The position numbers and the translations under genes are program-made. A stretch of 41,593 nucleotides of DNA from Aestuariivirgaceae bacterium (lineage in GTDB: Bacteria; Pseudomonadota; Alphaproteobacteria; Rhizobiales; Aestuariivirgaceae): the NCBI GenBank assembly GCA_028282065.1, contig JANQIR010000042.1:1-41593 (forward strand). The letters are read 5' to 3'. The notes under the pieces were generated by a model, which saw nothing but the letters and a program-made list of their open reading frames with translations, was not told the origin of the DNA and did no database searches. This document shows, piece by piece, positions 25,974 to 34,154 of this stretch (its first letter is position 1; each line of letters opens with the position of its first letter).

Positions 25974-27071
25974 TTGAAAATCGCGTTCTATGCGCCGCTG
26001 AAGCCTCCAGGACACCCCATCCCCTCAGGCGACAGACGGATGGCCGAGCTTCTCATGATGGCGCTGCGGCGGGCCGGCCACGATGTGGAGCTGGTTTCCA
26101 GCCTGCGGTCTTTCATGCGCGATCCCGACCAGTTTGTAACCCTGAAGGAGAGTTGCCGAACGGAGAGCGTTCGACTGGTGCAACGCTGGGAGGAGACCGG
26201 CGGACCGCCCGATGCCTGGTTCACCTACCATCCATACTACAAGGCGCCCGACCTGTTGGGACCCCAGATATGCAGGGCGGCGAACATTGCCTACTTTACC
26301 GCCGAAGCCTCCTATTCAGCCCGTCGGGACGCCACCGGCTGGCAGGAGCCGCAATCGTATGTGGTCGACGCCGTCCGGCTGGCGCGATCGAATTTCTGCT
26401 TCACACCAATGGACCGTGCCGGTCTGGACGCTGTCGCACCGCGTTCCAGTCAGACGGACCTACCGCCCTTCATCGACGCAGGCGGGCTGTGCGAGCGGAC
26501 CGGGCATCCGTCAAACAGACCAGCCAAGCTGGTGACCGTAGCCATGATGCGCCCTGGTGACAAGCTGAAGAGCTACCTCATGCTGGCCGATGCCGTGCAA
26601 CTTCTGGAGCCGGGAAGCTTCTCGCTGACAATCGTCGGAGACGGCAGCGAACAGGCCGCCGTCCATGACGCCTTCCGGAGAATTCCAGGCGCACCAGCCC
26701 GCTTCACCGGGCAGTGCGACGCGGCCGGCGTCGCGGCGCAACTTGCGCAGGCTGACCTGTTTGTCTGGCCCGGATATGGCGAGGCTTACGGACTTGCCTA
26801 TCTCGAAGCGCAAGCCTGTGGCCTGCCAGTGGTGGCGCAGAACACCAAGGGCGTACCCTACGTGGTGCAGGACGGTGTGACAGGTCTTTTGACACAACTT
26901 GATTCGGTCGAGGCCTTCGCGAATTCCATTGGCAAACTGATCGGCGATCCTCCCCTCTACCAGCGGATGTCGGCTGCCGCCTCACGTTTCGCGCGGCAGC
27001 AAAGGACGGTTGACGCGGCTGCCCGGATTCTGGATGAAGGCTTGCGTCGCGGCGTGGCCGCCTCGCCTTGA
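25974..27071 (+). CDS. GT4-family glycosyltransferase
   Basis: The protein has 365 residues: GT-B fold opening MKIAFYAPLKPPGHPIPSGD, a C-terminal domain with VTVAMMRPGDKLKSYLMLAD, and GYGEAYGLAYLEAQACGLPV as the E-x7-E donor site, then GVPYVVQDGVTGLL. The start is TTG 25974 with CGGAGA 7 bases upstream. It is followed after 19 bases by a NodB-like deacetylase, so the pair probably works on one glycan. It is divergent from the uptake ABC operon. Confidence 0.9.
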   Translation: MKIAFYAPLKPPGHPIPSGDRRMAELLMMALRRAGHDVELVSSLRSFMRDPDQFVTLKESCRTESVRLVQRWEETGGPPDAWFTYHPYYKAPDLLGPQICRAANIAYFTAEASYSARRDATGWQEPQSYVVDAVRLARSNFCFTPMDRAGLDAVAPRSSQTDLPPFIDAGGLCERTGHPSNRPAKLVTVAMMRPGDKLKSYLMLADAVQLLEPGSFSLTIVGDGSEQAAVHDAFRRIPGAPARFTGQCDAAGVAAQLAQADLFVWPGYGEAYGLAYLEAQACGLPVVAQNTKGVPYVVQDGVTGLLTQLDSVEAFANSIGKLIGDPPLYQRMSAAASRFARQQRTVDAAARILDEGLRRGVAASP

Positions 27072-27090
27072 GCCATCCGGGCAACGCAAC

Positions 27091-27855
27091 ATGACAACGA
27101 ACGTACCCTGGCAGATTCTCAGCACGGAACTTGACCGCTGGCAGACAGACGGTTTGACCGCCCGGCTGTGGCTGCGCGACGACGATGCGGTTGATGTCAC
27201 CGGCGCACTGGAGCGTCTATTTGCATCAACCGGGAAGCATTCGATTCCGCTGCTTCTCGCTGTGATTCCAAAGAATGCCACACAGGCCCTGGCAGATCTG
27301 ACAAACCGGGCGCTGCATGTGACCTGGGCCCTGCATGGGTATCGGCATCGCAATTATGCTCCAGCAGGAGAAAAGTCACAGGAACTGGGCGCACACCGTC
27401 CGGTTTCGCAGGTTCTGGGCGAGTTGGAAGCCGGGTATGCACGGTTGACGTCGCTTTGTGCGGACCGTATCAGCCCGGTGCTGGTGCCGCCTTGGAACAG
27501 GATTGCACCTGAGGTGGCAAAGGGATTGCCCGCACTGGGACTCTCAGCCGTTTCAACCTTCGGCGCAGCTGATCCGGCTTGCGGGATAAGCGGATTGCGC
27601 ACCATCAATACCCATCTCGACATCATCGATTGGAAGGGTACACGCGGCGGGCGCGATCACGCCTGGCTGGTCAGTGAACTGGTCCGGCTTCTCAAGGTGG
27701 AACGGGAGAGCGGCGGGGGCCGGCCGGTCGGCATACTGGCCCATCATCTCGATCACGATGATGTTGCGTGGGATTTTCTGACGGGCCTGTTTCGGCAAAC
27801 CCACCATCCAGCGGCAAGATGGCTGACGGTGAGAGAGCTTCTTTGCGACATCTGA
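27091..27855 (+). CDS. Polysaccharide deacetylase (NodB-like/CE4-like) family protein
   Basis: The protein has 254 residues from ATG 27091; the open frame reaches 27010 but overlaps the upstream gene. Metal-binding CE4-like features are the aspartate run D30-D32 (LRDDDAVD) and the H-x3-H pair H82/H86 (HGYRHRNY). Later LVPPWNRIAPEV and ILAHHLDHDDV fit the remaining NodB motifs. It would remove N- or O-acetyl groups from a sugar. The upstream GT4 gene suggests a lipid-linked or surface saccharide substrate. No signal peptide is visible, so it probably acts in the cytoplasm on a precursor. Confidence 0.8.
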   Translation: MTTNVPWQILSTELDRWQTDGLTARLWLRDDDAVDVTGALERLFASTGKHSIPLLLAVIPKNATQALADLTNRALHVTWALHGYRHRNYAPAGEKSQELGAHRPVSQVLGELEAGYARLTSLCADRISPVLVPPWNRIAPEVAKGLPALGLSAVSTFGAADPACGISGLRTINTHLDIIDWKGTRGGRDHAWLVSELVRLLKVERESGGGRPVGILAHHLDHDDVAWDFLTGLFRQTHHPAARWLTVRELLCDI

Positions 27856-27862
27856 ACGCCAC

Positions 27863-29224
27863 CTACCGGGCATGCAACACAACCAGTTCGAGATCCGAAT
27901 TCAGTGCGTCCAACCGGTCTTTCACAAATGTCACATCCTTGCGCGTCGGGTATCCCTGTGCGAGCGCGCGCCTCCAGGTTTGCGCATCGGTTACGGCACG
28001 TGAATTGAGGGTCTTGTTGTGCTTTTCAAGTTTGGCCGCAAGATTGACCGTCGATCCAATCGTGGTGAACTCCAACCGGTTTTCGCCCCCAAGCGCACCA
28101 AAGACTACAGGTCCGGACGCCACTGACATATTGACGTTTTCAGGTGCAATCCGGCGCACATCGCCCATTCGCGGCCATGTCTCGGTTTCCTCGATGATTT
28201 CGTCAATTGCCCGTAGCGCATCGGCAGCGAAGGTCTTGCTTGCCAAGACAGCGCCAAAACTCGCCATAATGCCGTCACCGAGGAATTTGTCGATGGTGCC
28301 GCCATTGCGCTGAATGATCGGGACAATTCGCTTTTCGTACGCCGTCAGCATCGAGACGACCCTGCGCGGTTCGAGCTTTGCGGACATGTCCGAAAACCCG
28401 CGGATGTCGACAAACACGATCGCAGCGTTGCGACGTATGCCCTCCCCCGACTTGACGGCGTGATCAGCAGAACGGATTGCGTCGGCCACTCCTGCGTCGA
28501 AGAAGCGCGAAAGATCCTGAGCCGCCGTGCCTTCGCTGACCGCCTGTACCAGCAACCCGTGCGCGCGGCGCAGGGCCAGCGCCAGAATCACAGTGACGAT
28601 GAGGATCGAGATGATCTTGTCGAACTCGGCGCCCAGCAGCACGGCGTTGCTGGTCATATACTCGATGTAATCACGTGTGATCATCGAGTTTGCCGGGTCG
28701 GAAAAAACGACATAGGCGGTCATCATCAGCCAGCCCAGCGCCGCCATGATACCGGTTGCTATGACGAAGCGCGCCTGAAAGCGCAGGGTTCTGAGTGCAA
28801 TGAAAATAAAGATATACAGGATGGTGGGCGCCTTCAGATAAAATGAAGGGGGTTGCCCGTACTGGATGTGGAAGCTCCAGATCAGGGTCATCAGCATCGA
28901 GATGTCGATGATGATGTTGATATAGATCGACCAGTTCGGCAGGCCCCGGCGCATGGCCCAGACAAGCCCGATCAGGTTCAGGACAAAATAGCCGGCCAGC
29001 GCATACGGCACCGGCGAGAAAGGCGTGCCGACGTCGGTCTTCGGAGAGACGAAGTACAACACCGCCCACACGCCCACGACCGAAAGTTGGATGAGTTTTA
29101 CGAGGATTTCTGCGGAATTTTCCCTGCGGCGGATAGCGGCAACCACGCGCGGCGGCATGTCATCACGCGAACCGCGCTTGAACGTTTCACGCAGAGCTTC
29201 GGAAAGTGCAGGTATTTGACTCAT
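27863..29224 (-). CDS. Membrane-anchored class III nucleotide cyclase with an Arg-to-Lys change at the active site
   Basis: The protein has 453 residues. About five or six membrane helices (residues about 40-225) are followed by a linker (RFFDAGVADAIR) and a class III cyclase domain (about 262-440). Metal aspartates are D273 (FVDIRGF) and D317 (FLGDGIMASFG). In EFTTIGSTVNLAAKLE the Thr at the base-selecting position and Asn394 are present, but the transition-state Arg is Lys398. I recall similar Lys-containing sequences in rhizobial cyclases, so it may still be active. It lies 23 bases after the metallo-hydrolase gene on the same strand, forming an operon, and converges with the deacetylase gene. 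Confidence 0.88.
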   Translation of the reverse strand: MSQIPALSEALRETFKRGSRDDMPPRVVAAIRRRENSAEILVKLIQLSVVGVWAVLYFVSPKTDVGTPFSPVPYALAGYFVLNLIGLVWAMRRGLPNWSIYINIIIDISMLMTLIWSFHIQYGQPPSFYLKAPTILYIFIFIALRTLRFQARFVIATGIMAALGWLMMTAYVVFSDPANSMITRDYIEYMTSNAVLLGAEFDKIISILIVTVILALALRRAHGLLVQAVSEGTAAQDLSRFFDAGVADAIRSADHAVKSGEGIRRNAAIVFVDIRGFSDMSAKLEPRRVVSMLTAYEKRIVPIIQRNGGTIDKFLGDGIMASFGAVLASKTFAADALRAIDEIIEETETWPRMGDVRRIAPENVNMSVASGPVVFGALGGENRLEFTTIGSTVNLAAKLEKHNKTLNSRAVTDAQTWRRALAQGYPTRKDVTFVKDRLDALNSDLELVVLHAR

Positions 29225-29247
29225 GAGCTATGCCGACCGGTGCGGAA

Positions 29248-30084
29248 CTATTGTCCGGGACGCAGAACCATGCCTTCCTGCGCAAGGAGACTGCCCGGGC
29301 GTGCCTGCTGCAACACAGCGGTCACACCATCTAGCGTTGCATCGTCATAGTCCGGGCGATGATGAAAAACCACGAGCTGTCCGGCATCGCACTCATCGCA
29401 AAGCCTTACCCCTTCCTGCCAGGTGGAATGACCGTAGCCGGCGAATTTCTCAAATTCCTCGTCTGTAAACATCGCATCGTAGATGACGATGTCCGCGTCC
29501 GAGATCAGGCGCATGACGTTGGCATCCGGCGCGCCCGGTACATGCTCGGTGTCGGTGACATAGCAAATGGATCGCCCGCCATATTCCACCCTGTAGCCGA
29601 CGGCGCCATCGGGGTGATTCAGTTCTGCGGTCTTGATGGTGATTCCATCGCCGGCATCAAACTCATCGGCCGGCTTGAAATCGTGGTAGTTCATCTGTGC
29701 CCAGAAATAGTCCGGACTTATCGGGAAGTACGGTCTGCTCATGTAGTCACATACCATTTCCTCGGGCGTGCGTTCGCCACCAAGGTGTCCGGCCCAGATC
29801 CGGATGACATTCTCTTCGTCATATAGCGGCGAGAAGAACGGCAAGCCTTCAATGTGATCGTAGTGACAATGGGTGAAAAACAGATCGAGCGACCTGACGC
29901 TTTCCTGTGAAAGCTGCCTGCCCAATTCCCGTATGCCAGTGCCTGCGTCAAACACAAGAACCCTGTCACCGCACCTGATCTCCACACAAGAGGTATTGCC
30001 TCCGTACTTCACGGTTGACGGGCCCGGTGCGGGTATAGTCCCACGCGCTCCCCAGATCTTCACATAAAATTCTTCAGCGGCCAT
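29248..30084 (-). CDS. Metallo-beta-lactamase-fold hydrolase
   Basis: The protein has 278 residues from ATG 30084, which follows AAGGA at about 7 bases; the in-frame extension to 30177 lacks family sequence. The N-terminus VKIWGARGTIPAPG and YGGNTSCVEI mark the PhnP/RNase-Z-like phosphodiesterase branch. Zinc ligands are the HCHYDH motif (residues 72-77), with further His/Asp residues in CYVTDTEH and VVFHHRPD. This branch includes cyclic-nucleotide phosphodiesterases, and the next gene is a nucleotide cyclase, so cAMP/cGMP turnover is a reasonable guess. Another phosphodiester substrate is equally possible. Confidence 0.85.
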   Translation of the reverse strand: MAAEEFYVKIWGARGTIPAPGPSTVKYGGNTSCVEIRCGDRVLVFDAGTGIRELGRQLSQESVRSLDLFFTHCHYDHIEGLPFFSPLYDEENVIRIWAGHLGGERTPEEMVCDYMSRPYFPISPDYFWAQMNYHDFKPADEFDAGDGITIKTAELNHPDGAVGYRVEYGGRSICYVTDTEHVPGAPDANVMRLISDADIVIYDAMFTDEEFEKFAGYGHSTWQEGVRLCDECDAGQLVVFHHRPDYDDATLDGVTAVLQQARPGSLLAQEGMVLRPGQ

Positions 30085-30277
30085 CGCCGATCCTTCAAAC
30101 CTCCGAAGCGAGCACGGCTTGGCCATAGTGCATCGGATAAGGTTAAAAACACACAACCCGCCTTGGCAACGTTTCAATAGCGGTTTGTCCCGTTTCGCAC
30201 AGGCACTTTGATGTGATACCAGTGCGCGATGCCATCACGATAGCGCGAACATTGCTGTTTTGAAACGGATTCAATTT

Positions 30278-30772
30278 ATGAAACCCACCCGTCTTGAAAA
30301 GATCCTTTATCGCCTTGAAGCGCAATGCGCCTGTTTTGACTGGGTCTTTGACCAAATCAAGAACGAACCCGGTGTGGTGTTTGAGATCGGCCTTGGTCTT
30401 GGGCGAACTTTCAACCACATGCGCCACTATCTGCCGGACCGTACAATCCTGGCGTTCGACCGGAAAATGTCGGCCTATCCCGATTGCATGCCCGAGGAAG
30501 ACGAGATCATATTCGGCGAATTGGCCGAAACCTTGCCCAAGGCGGCACAGGCCTACAAGGGCCAAGTTGTCCTGGCGCATTCAGATATCGGATCGTTCGA
30601 CCGGGAGCAGAACAAGATGATTGCCGAACTCGTCAGCGCCAATCTGCTGCCGGCCCTGGCACCGCAAGGACTGATCATGAGCGATCTGCCGCTTAACATC
30701 GCACAAACCGAACGGCTGGCCTTGCCGGAGGGTGCGCGCGAAGACCGTTACTATCTCTATCGCCGGGTGTAA
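30278..30772 (+). CDS. Small class I SAM-dependent methyltransferase-like protein
   Basis: The protein has 164 residues from ATG 30278; a TTG at 30260 would add six residues. VVFEIGLGLGRTFNHM is the glycine-rich SAM-binding loop (motif I), ILAFDRKM places the acidic residue of motif II, and VLAHSDIGSFD resembles motif III. The domain is short and lacks an obvious substrate-recognition part, so the target is unknown. It is divergent from the metallo-hydrolase (193-base gap) and its stop is 3 bases from the stop of the convergent third cyclase. Confidence 0.75.
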   Translation: MKPTRLEKILYRLEAQCACFDWVFDQIKNEPGVVFEIGLGLGRTFNHMRHYLPDRTILAFDRKMSAYPDCMPEEDEIIFGELAETLPKAAQAYKGQVVLAHSDIGSFDREQNKMIAELVSANLLPALAPQGLIMSDLPLNIAQTERLALPEGAREDRYYLYRRV

Positions 30773-30775
30773 CTG

Positions 30776-32500
30776 TCAGGCGGTTTCCGCCGTGCCTGCC
30801 TCACGCGCATCGGCCTCCACATGCTCCAGAGACAGGGCACGTTTCAGTGCGATGACCTGCAGCTTCTGTGTACGGCCCCGCACGGTGATTTCCCGGCTGT
30901 GCTCCTTGGGGATTTCATAGCCAGCGGCGTCCATCGTGTCGACCGATGCAATGAGCTGAACGCCCAGCCTTTTGCAGGAACTCTCAAGCCGGCTGGCCGT
31001 ATTGACCGTATCACCCAATGCGGTCACGCGTTCGCCGGCCCCACTCGTGCTGGCGACACCAATGCGGCCGAGGATCGCATCGCCCGTATGAACGCCAATT
31101 CCGATTCTCAACGGTTCGCCCAGTTCCTTGTGCAAGGACTGGTTCAGCGCTTCCAGCACGCCGCCCATTGCCCGCGCCGCGTTCAAGGCTTCAACCGCGC
31201 CGCGTTCAGGGCCACGCTCCATTCCAAAGATCGCCATGATGCCGTCACCCATGAACTTGTCGATATAGCCGCCAGCGTCGGTGATCGCTTCGCTCATGCG
31301 CCCAAGGTACTGGTTGAGCAGGAACACGACGTCATAGGGAAGCCGGTTCTCGGAGATTTGCGTGAAGCCCCGTATATCGGCAAACAACAAGGTGATGCGT
31401 TGTTCCACGCCCCAGAAATACTTGTCGAGCCTTGCGACATGCTCGGCCCCGATCTTCTGGGCCGGCAAGAGCGTGACGACAGTAAGGTCCGCGGCAGGCC
31501 GCAACTGGCAGGCCAGTCGTATGTTTGCCGTGGCGCCGACACGCTCCAGGACCCGGGCTTCGAGATCGCTCGGCTCCGGTTGCCAGGCCTGCCCGTCGAG
31601 AATCCGCACCCGGCAGGTCGAACAGCGCGCCCTGCCCCCACACACGGAGGCGTGCGGAATATCGAATGACCGGCTCACTTCTAGCAGGGTCTGGCCTGGT
31701 TCGACGGACACCGTCGGACCGCCGGAGTATTCGATCCGCACCTTCGGCCGGAACCTGCTGTAGAGCCCCCTCAGCACCCGGAACCCGACCAACACGGCCA
31801 GCAAGGCTGCATACCCCCATAAGGCATAGTCCATGGTTGCCTTAAGCATCACGAACTGTTCTTGCGTATACGGATTGGCAAACTCGCGCAGGTCGCGCAC
31901 TTCCCGGCCGCCCACGGCAAATCCGGCAAATCCGAGAACGGGAATCAGAACGGCCACGCCATACAGAAGGGGCTGACAGCTCCGATACCATGCCGACATG
32001 CGCAGCCACATATGCACGCCGATGACGCCGTGGATCCACACGAGCGTAATCAGAAACATCTGATTCCAGGCCTCAAGCGGCCACATTACATGCAGGGCAT
32101 ATGTATAGTCGTCGGCGACGCCAAACATCTCATGCGCGATTCGCGTGCCAATGATGTGCCGGAACAGCAAGAGCGGTATCAGCAACCCGAATGCCAGTTG
32201 CACCGCCTCCACCAGCGACATGCGCCACGTCCGCCGGCGCAGGAACTTGGTGATACCGAGTATCATGTGTACGAGCGCCGCCAGCAGCAATATGAAGGTG
32301 CCCAGAACGGATCGGGTGATGGCCGTTCGAACATCGCGCACAGCATCCATGGCGTCTATGGAGACCAACCCAAACCCATGATTTAGAAGATGCGTCGCCG
32401 CGAATGTAAACAGAATCAGGCCCGATCCAATTCGCAAACGGCGAAGGATCAACCCGCGGGGCGTGCGCGAGGGTGGGCGGTCACTGGTATCAGCTGTCAT
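30776..32500 (-). CDS. Redox-type class III adenylate cyclase: SDH-like haem anchor, 2Fe-2S domain, cyclase domain
   Basis: The protein has 574 residues from ATG 32500 (a TTG at 32539 is less likely). Six membrane helices (about 20-245) carry histidines H37, H78, H115 and H157/H163 in positions suited to two b haems, as in succinate-dehydrogenase-type anchors. A ferredoxin domain (about 255-345) has C287, C293, C296 and C331 (C-x5-C-x2-C...C), a 2Fe-2S plant-type pattern. The cyclase domain (about 365-550) has metal aspartates D375 (FADIRGF) and D419 (FMGDGIMAIFG) and VTALGDTVNTASR with intact Asn and Arg. A rhizobial cyclase (CyaC) with a similar dihaem anchor is known, so sensing of quinone or electron flow is likely. 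It lies 65 bases after the MarR gene on the same strand. Confidence 0.92.
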   Translation of the reverse strand: MTADTSDRPPSRTPRGLILRRLRIGSGLILFTFAATHLLNHGFGLVSIDAMDAVRDVRTAITRSVLGTFILLLAALVHMILGITKFLRRRTWRMSLVEAVQLAFGLLIPLLLFRHIIGTRIAHEMFGVADDYTYALHVMWPLEAWNQMFLITLVWIHGVIGVHMWLRMSAWYRSCQPLLYGVAVLIPVLGFAGFAVGGREVRDLREFANPYTQEQFVMLKATMDYALWGYAALLAVLVGFRVLRGLYSRFRPKVRIEYSGGPTVSVEPGQTLLEVSRSFDIPHASVCGGRARCSTCRVRILDGQAWQPEPSDLEARVLERVGATANIRLACQLRPAADLTVVTLLPAQKIGAEHVARLDKYFWGVEQRITLLFADIRGFTQISENRLPYDVVFLLNQYLGRMSEAITDAGGYIDKFMGDGIMAIFGMERGPERGAVEALNAARAMGGVLEALNQSLHKELGEPLRIGIGVHTGDAILGRIGVASTSGAGERVTALGDTVNTASRLESSCKRLGVQLIASVDTMDAAGYEIPKEHSREITVRGRTQKLQVIALKRALSLEHVEADAREAGTAETA

Positions 32501-32565
32501 GTACGGATGACTATACGCAATTGGCCGTGCGGCGGACAATCACGCACATGTGCCGCGCGGCTGCG

Positions 32566-33012
32566 CTATGGACCAAGGTGTCGGCCACTGTCACTCCTCT
32601 CGATCAGAACCTTCAAAACACGTTTAAGCGTGGCGGCTTCCTTTGGCGCATATGCAGACAACAGCCTGGTCTCATGCTGGCGTGCCATTTCAATGAGACC
32701 CACCACAAGCGATGCGCCCTTACCGGTCAAGGTTACCCGCACCAGTCGACGGTCGTCCTCACCTGCAATGCGCTCAACGAGCTGCTTTTTCTCCAGCCGT
32801 TCCACCGCGCGGGTCAGCGTCGGCTGCTTGACCGGGCAACGCCCCGCCAACTCGCCCACCGTCGCACCGTCGGTTCCGTGCAACACGGCCATGATACGCC
32901 AGTCCGGCACCGCAACGCCCTTCGCGGCAAGTTCGGCATGGAAATCCGCGCTGGCCGCCGCCGAAGCGCGTGCCAGAAGATACAGCAGATAGTCGTCGAC
33001 AAATCGGGACAC
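32566..33012 (-). CDS. MarR-family transcriptional regulator
   Basis: The protein has about 148 residues. The winged helix includes TVGELAGRCPVKQPTLTRAV, followed by the wing motif EDDRRLVRVTLTGKG, the MarR hallmark. GTG 33012 is preferred as start because GAAGG lies 9 bases before it; a TTG at 33021 would abut that site. It is divergent from the NicX-like catabolic operon, with an AT-rich dyad between them, so it probably represses that operon and responds to a pathway aromatic or CoA thioester. Confidence 0.88.
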   Translation of the reverse strand: MSRFVDDYLLYLLARASAAASADFHAELAAKGVAVPDWRIMAVLHGTDGATVGELAGRCPVKQPTLTRAVERLEKKQLVERIAGEDDRRLVRVTLTGKGASLVVGLIEMARQHETRLLSAYAPKEAATLKRVLKVLIERSDSGRHLGP

Positions 33013-33031
33013 CGGGAGCAACCTTCAAAAA

Positions 33032-33052
33032 ATATTACTTTTCATATAATAT
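33032..33052. promoter_or_regulatory. Candidate MarR operator overlapping promoter elements
   Basis: Arms ATATTA (33032-33037) and TAATAT (33047-33052) form a perfect 6-base inverted repeat with a 9-base spacer in an otherwise GC-rich region. The stretch contains TATAAT (33045-33050), a consensus -10 for the plus-strand operon, and TAATAT on the minus strand suited to the MarR gene. Binding here would block both promoters. Confidence 0.5.
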
Positions 33053-33107
33053 CACTGTCTGCTAAGCTTGCAACATCACAACGGCAGGCGGATACGGCAG
33101 GCTGCAG

Positions 33108-34154
33108 ATGCTGAACGATCGCATAGAGGCGAAATGGATCGATGCCTTTGCGCATGTCTTCGACCTGTGCAAGGCCGGACCGGGGCAGGACGTGGCCATC
33201 CTTTCGGAGACCCAATCGCGTGGCCTGAACGTACACCTGGCGGAACTGGCACTGGCACGGCTGGGCGCGACGGTGTTCCATGTCGCCGTTCCAACGCCGC
33301 CGCAGACCGCACCGGTCCCCGTCCGCTCAACCGGCGCAAGCCAGGCGCTGACCGGACAGGCCGCGGCAATCGAAAGCCTCAAGGCAAGCGATATGGTGGT
33401 CGATCTGACGGTGGAAGGCCTGCTGCATGCACCGCAACTGCCGGACATCCTGTCCAGCAAAACACGCATCATGATGATCTCAAACGAGCATCCCGATGCT
33501 CTGGAACGGCTGCTCCCGACCGAGGAAATGAAGGACACGGTGAAAGATGCCGTCGGCCGTTGCCGCACAGCGCAGCAGATGACCGTGACGTCGGCAGCGG
33601 GAACCGATCTCACCGTTGACATGACAGACGCCTCTACCGCCGGTGTCTGGGGCTGGACCGACCGGCCTGGTACCGTTGCGCACTGGCCGGGCGGCGTCGT
33701 CGTCAGCTTTCCCAAGGCGGGTTCGGTCAACGGCCGGCTGGTGCTGGACGCCGGGGACGTCAATCTGACGTTCAAGCGCTATCTGCGCGAACCGGTTCGC
33801 CTGACGATCGAGGACGACTATGTCACGGCGCTCGATGGCGAGGGAACCGAAGTTGAACTCATGCGCCGCTACCTGGCCGCCTGGGGCGACAAGGAGGCCT
33901 ACGCAACGAGCCATGTCGGCTGGGGGCTCAACCCGGCGGCACGTTATGAAGCGCTCACAATGTACGACCAGCGTGACACAAACTGCACGGAGATCCGCTG
34001 CTACGCAGGGAATTTCCTCTATTCGACCGGCGCCAACGAATTCGCCGGACGCTACACGCAAGGCCACTTCGACTTGCCGGTCAAGGGCTGCACCATCAAA
34101 CTGGATGGCCAGACCGTTGTTGAGGATGGCAGACCGGCCGGGGCCGAGACGTGA
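33108..34154 (+). CDS. NicX-like ring-cleaving dioxygenase / M29-family metalloenzyme
   Basis: The protein has 348 residues and follows 2,5-dihydroxypyridine 5,6-dioxygenase (NicX) closely in layout: AHWPGGVVVSFP, LVLDAGDVNLTFKRY, SHVGWGLNPAARY, CYAGNFLYSTG and TQGHFDLPVKGC. The Fe(II) ligands of NicX have counterparts at H269, H320 and D322. NicX opens the dihydroxypyridine ring in nicotinate breakdown. Automatic annotation often names this family leucyl aminopeptidase. It is the first gene of a four-gene operon. The other nicotinate genes (nicA/B, nicC, maleamate amidase, maleate isomerase) are absent, so the substrate may be a related N-heterocycle. Confidence 0.75.
   Translation: MLNDRIEAKWIDAFAHVFDLCKAGPGQDVAILSETQSRGLNVHLAELALARLGATVFHVAVPTPPQTAPVPVRSTGASQALTGQAAAIESLKASDMVVDLTVEGLLHAPQLPDILSSKTRIMMISNEHPDALERLLPTEEMKDTVKDAVGRCRTAQQMTVTSAAGTDLTVDMTDASTAGVWGWTDRPGTVAHWPGGVVVSFPKAGSVNGRLVLDAGDVNLTFKRYLREPVRLTIEDDYVTALDGEGTEVELMRRYLAAWGDKEAYATSHVGWGLNPAARYEALTMYDQRDTNCTEIRCYAGNFLYSTGANEFAGRYTQGHFDLPVKGCTIKLDGQTVVEDGRPAGAET

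Noticed and set aside
33108-34154. Leucyl aminopeptidase annotation for the NicX-like gene
   Set aside because: The internal motifs and ligand spacing follow 2,5-dihydroxypyridine dioxygenase more closely than peptidases, although the two share a superfamily.
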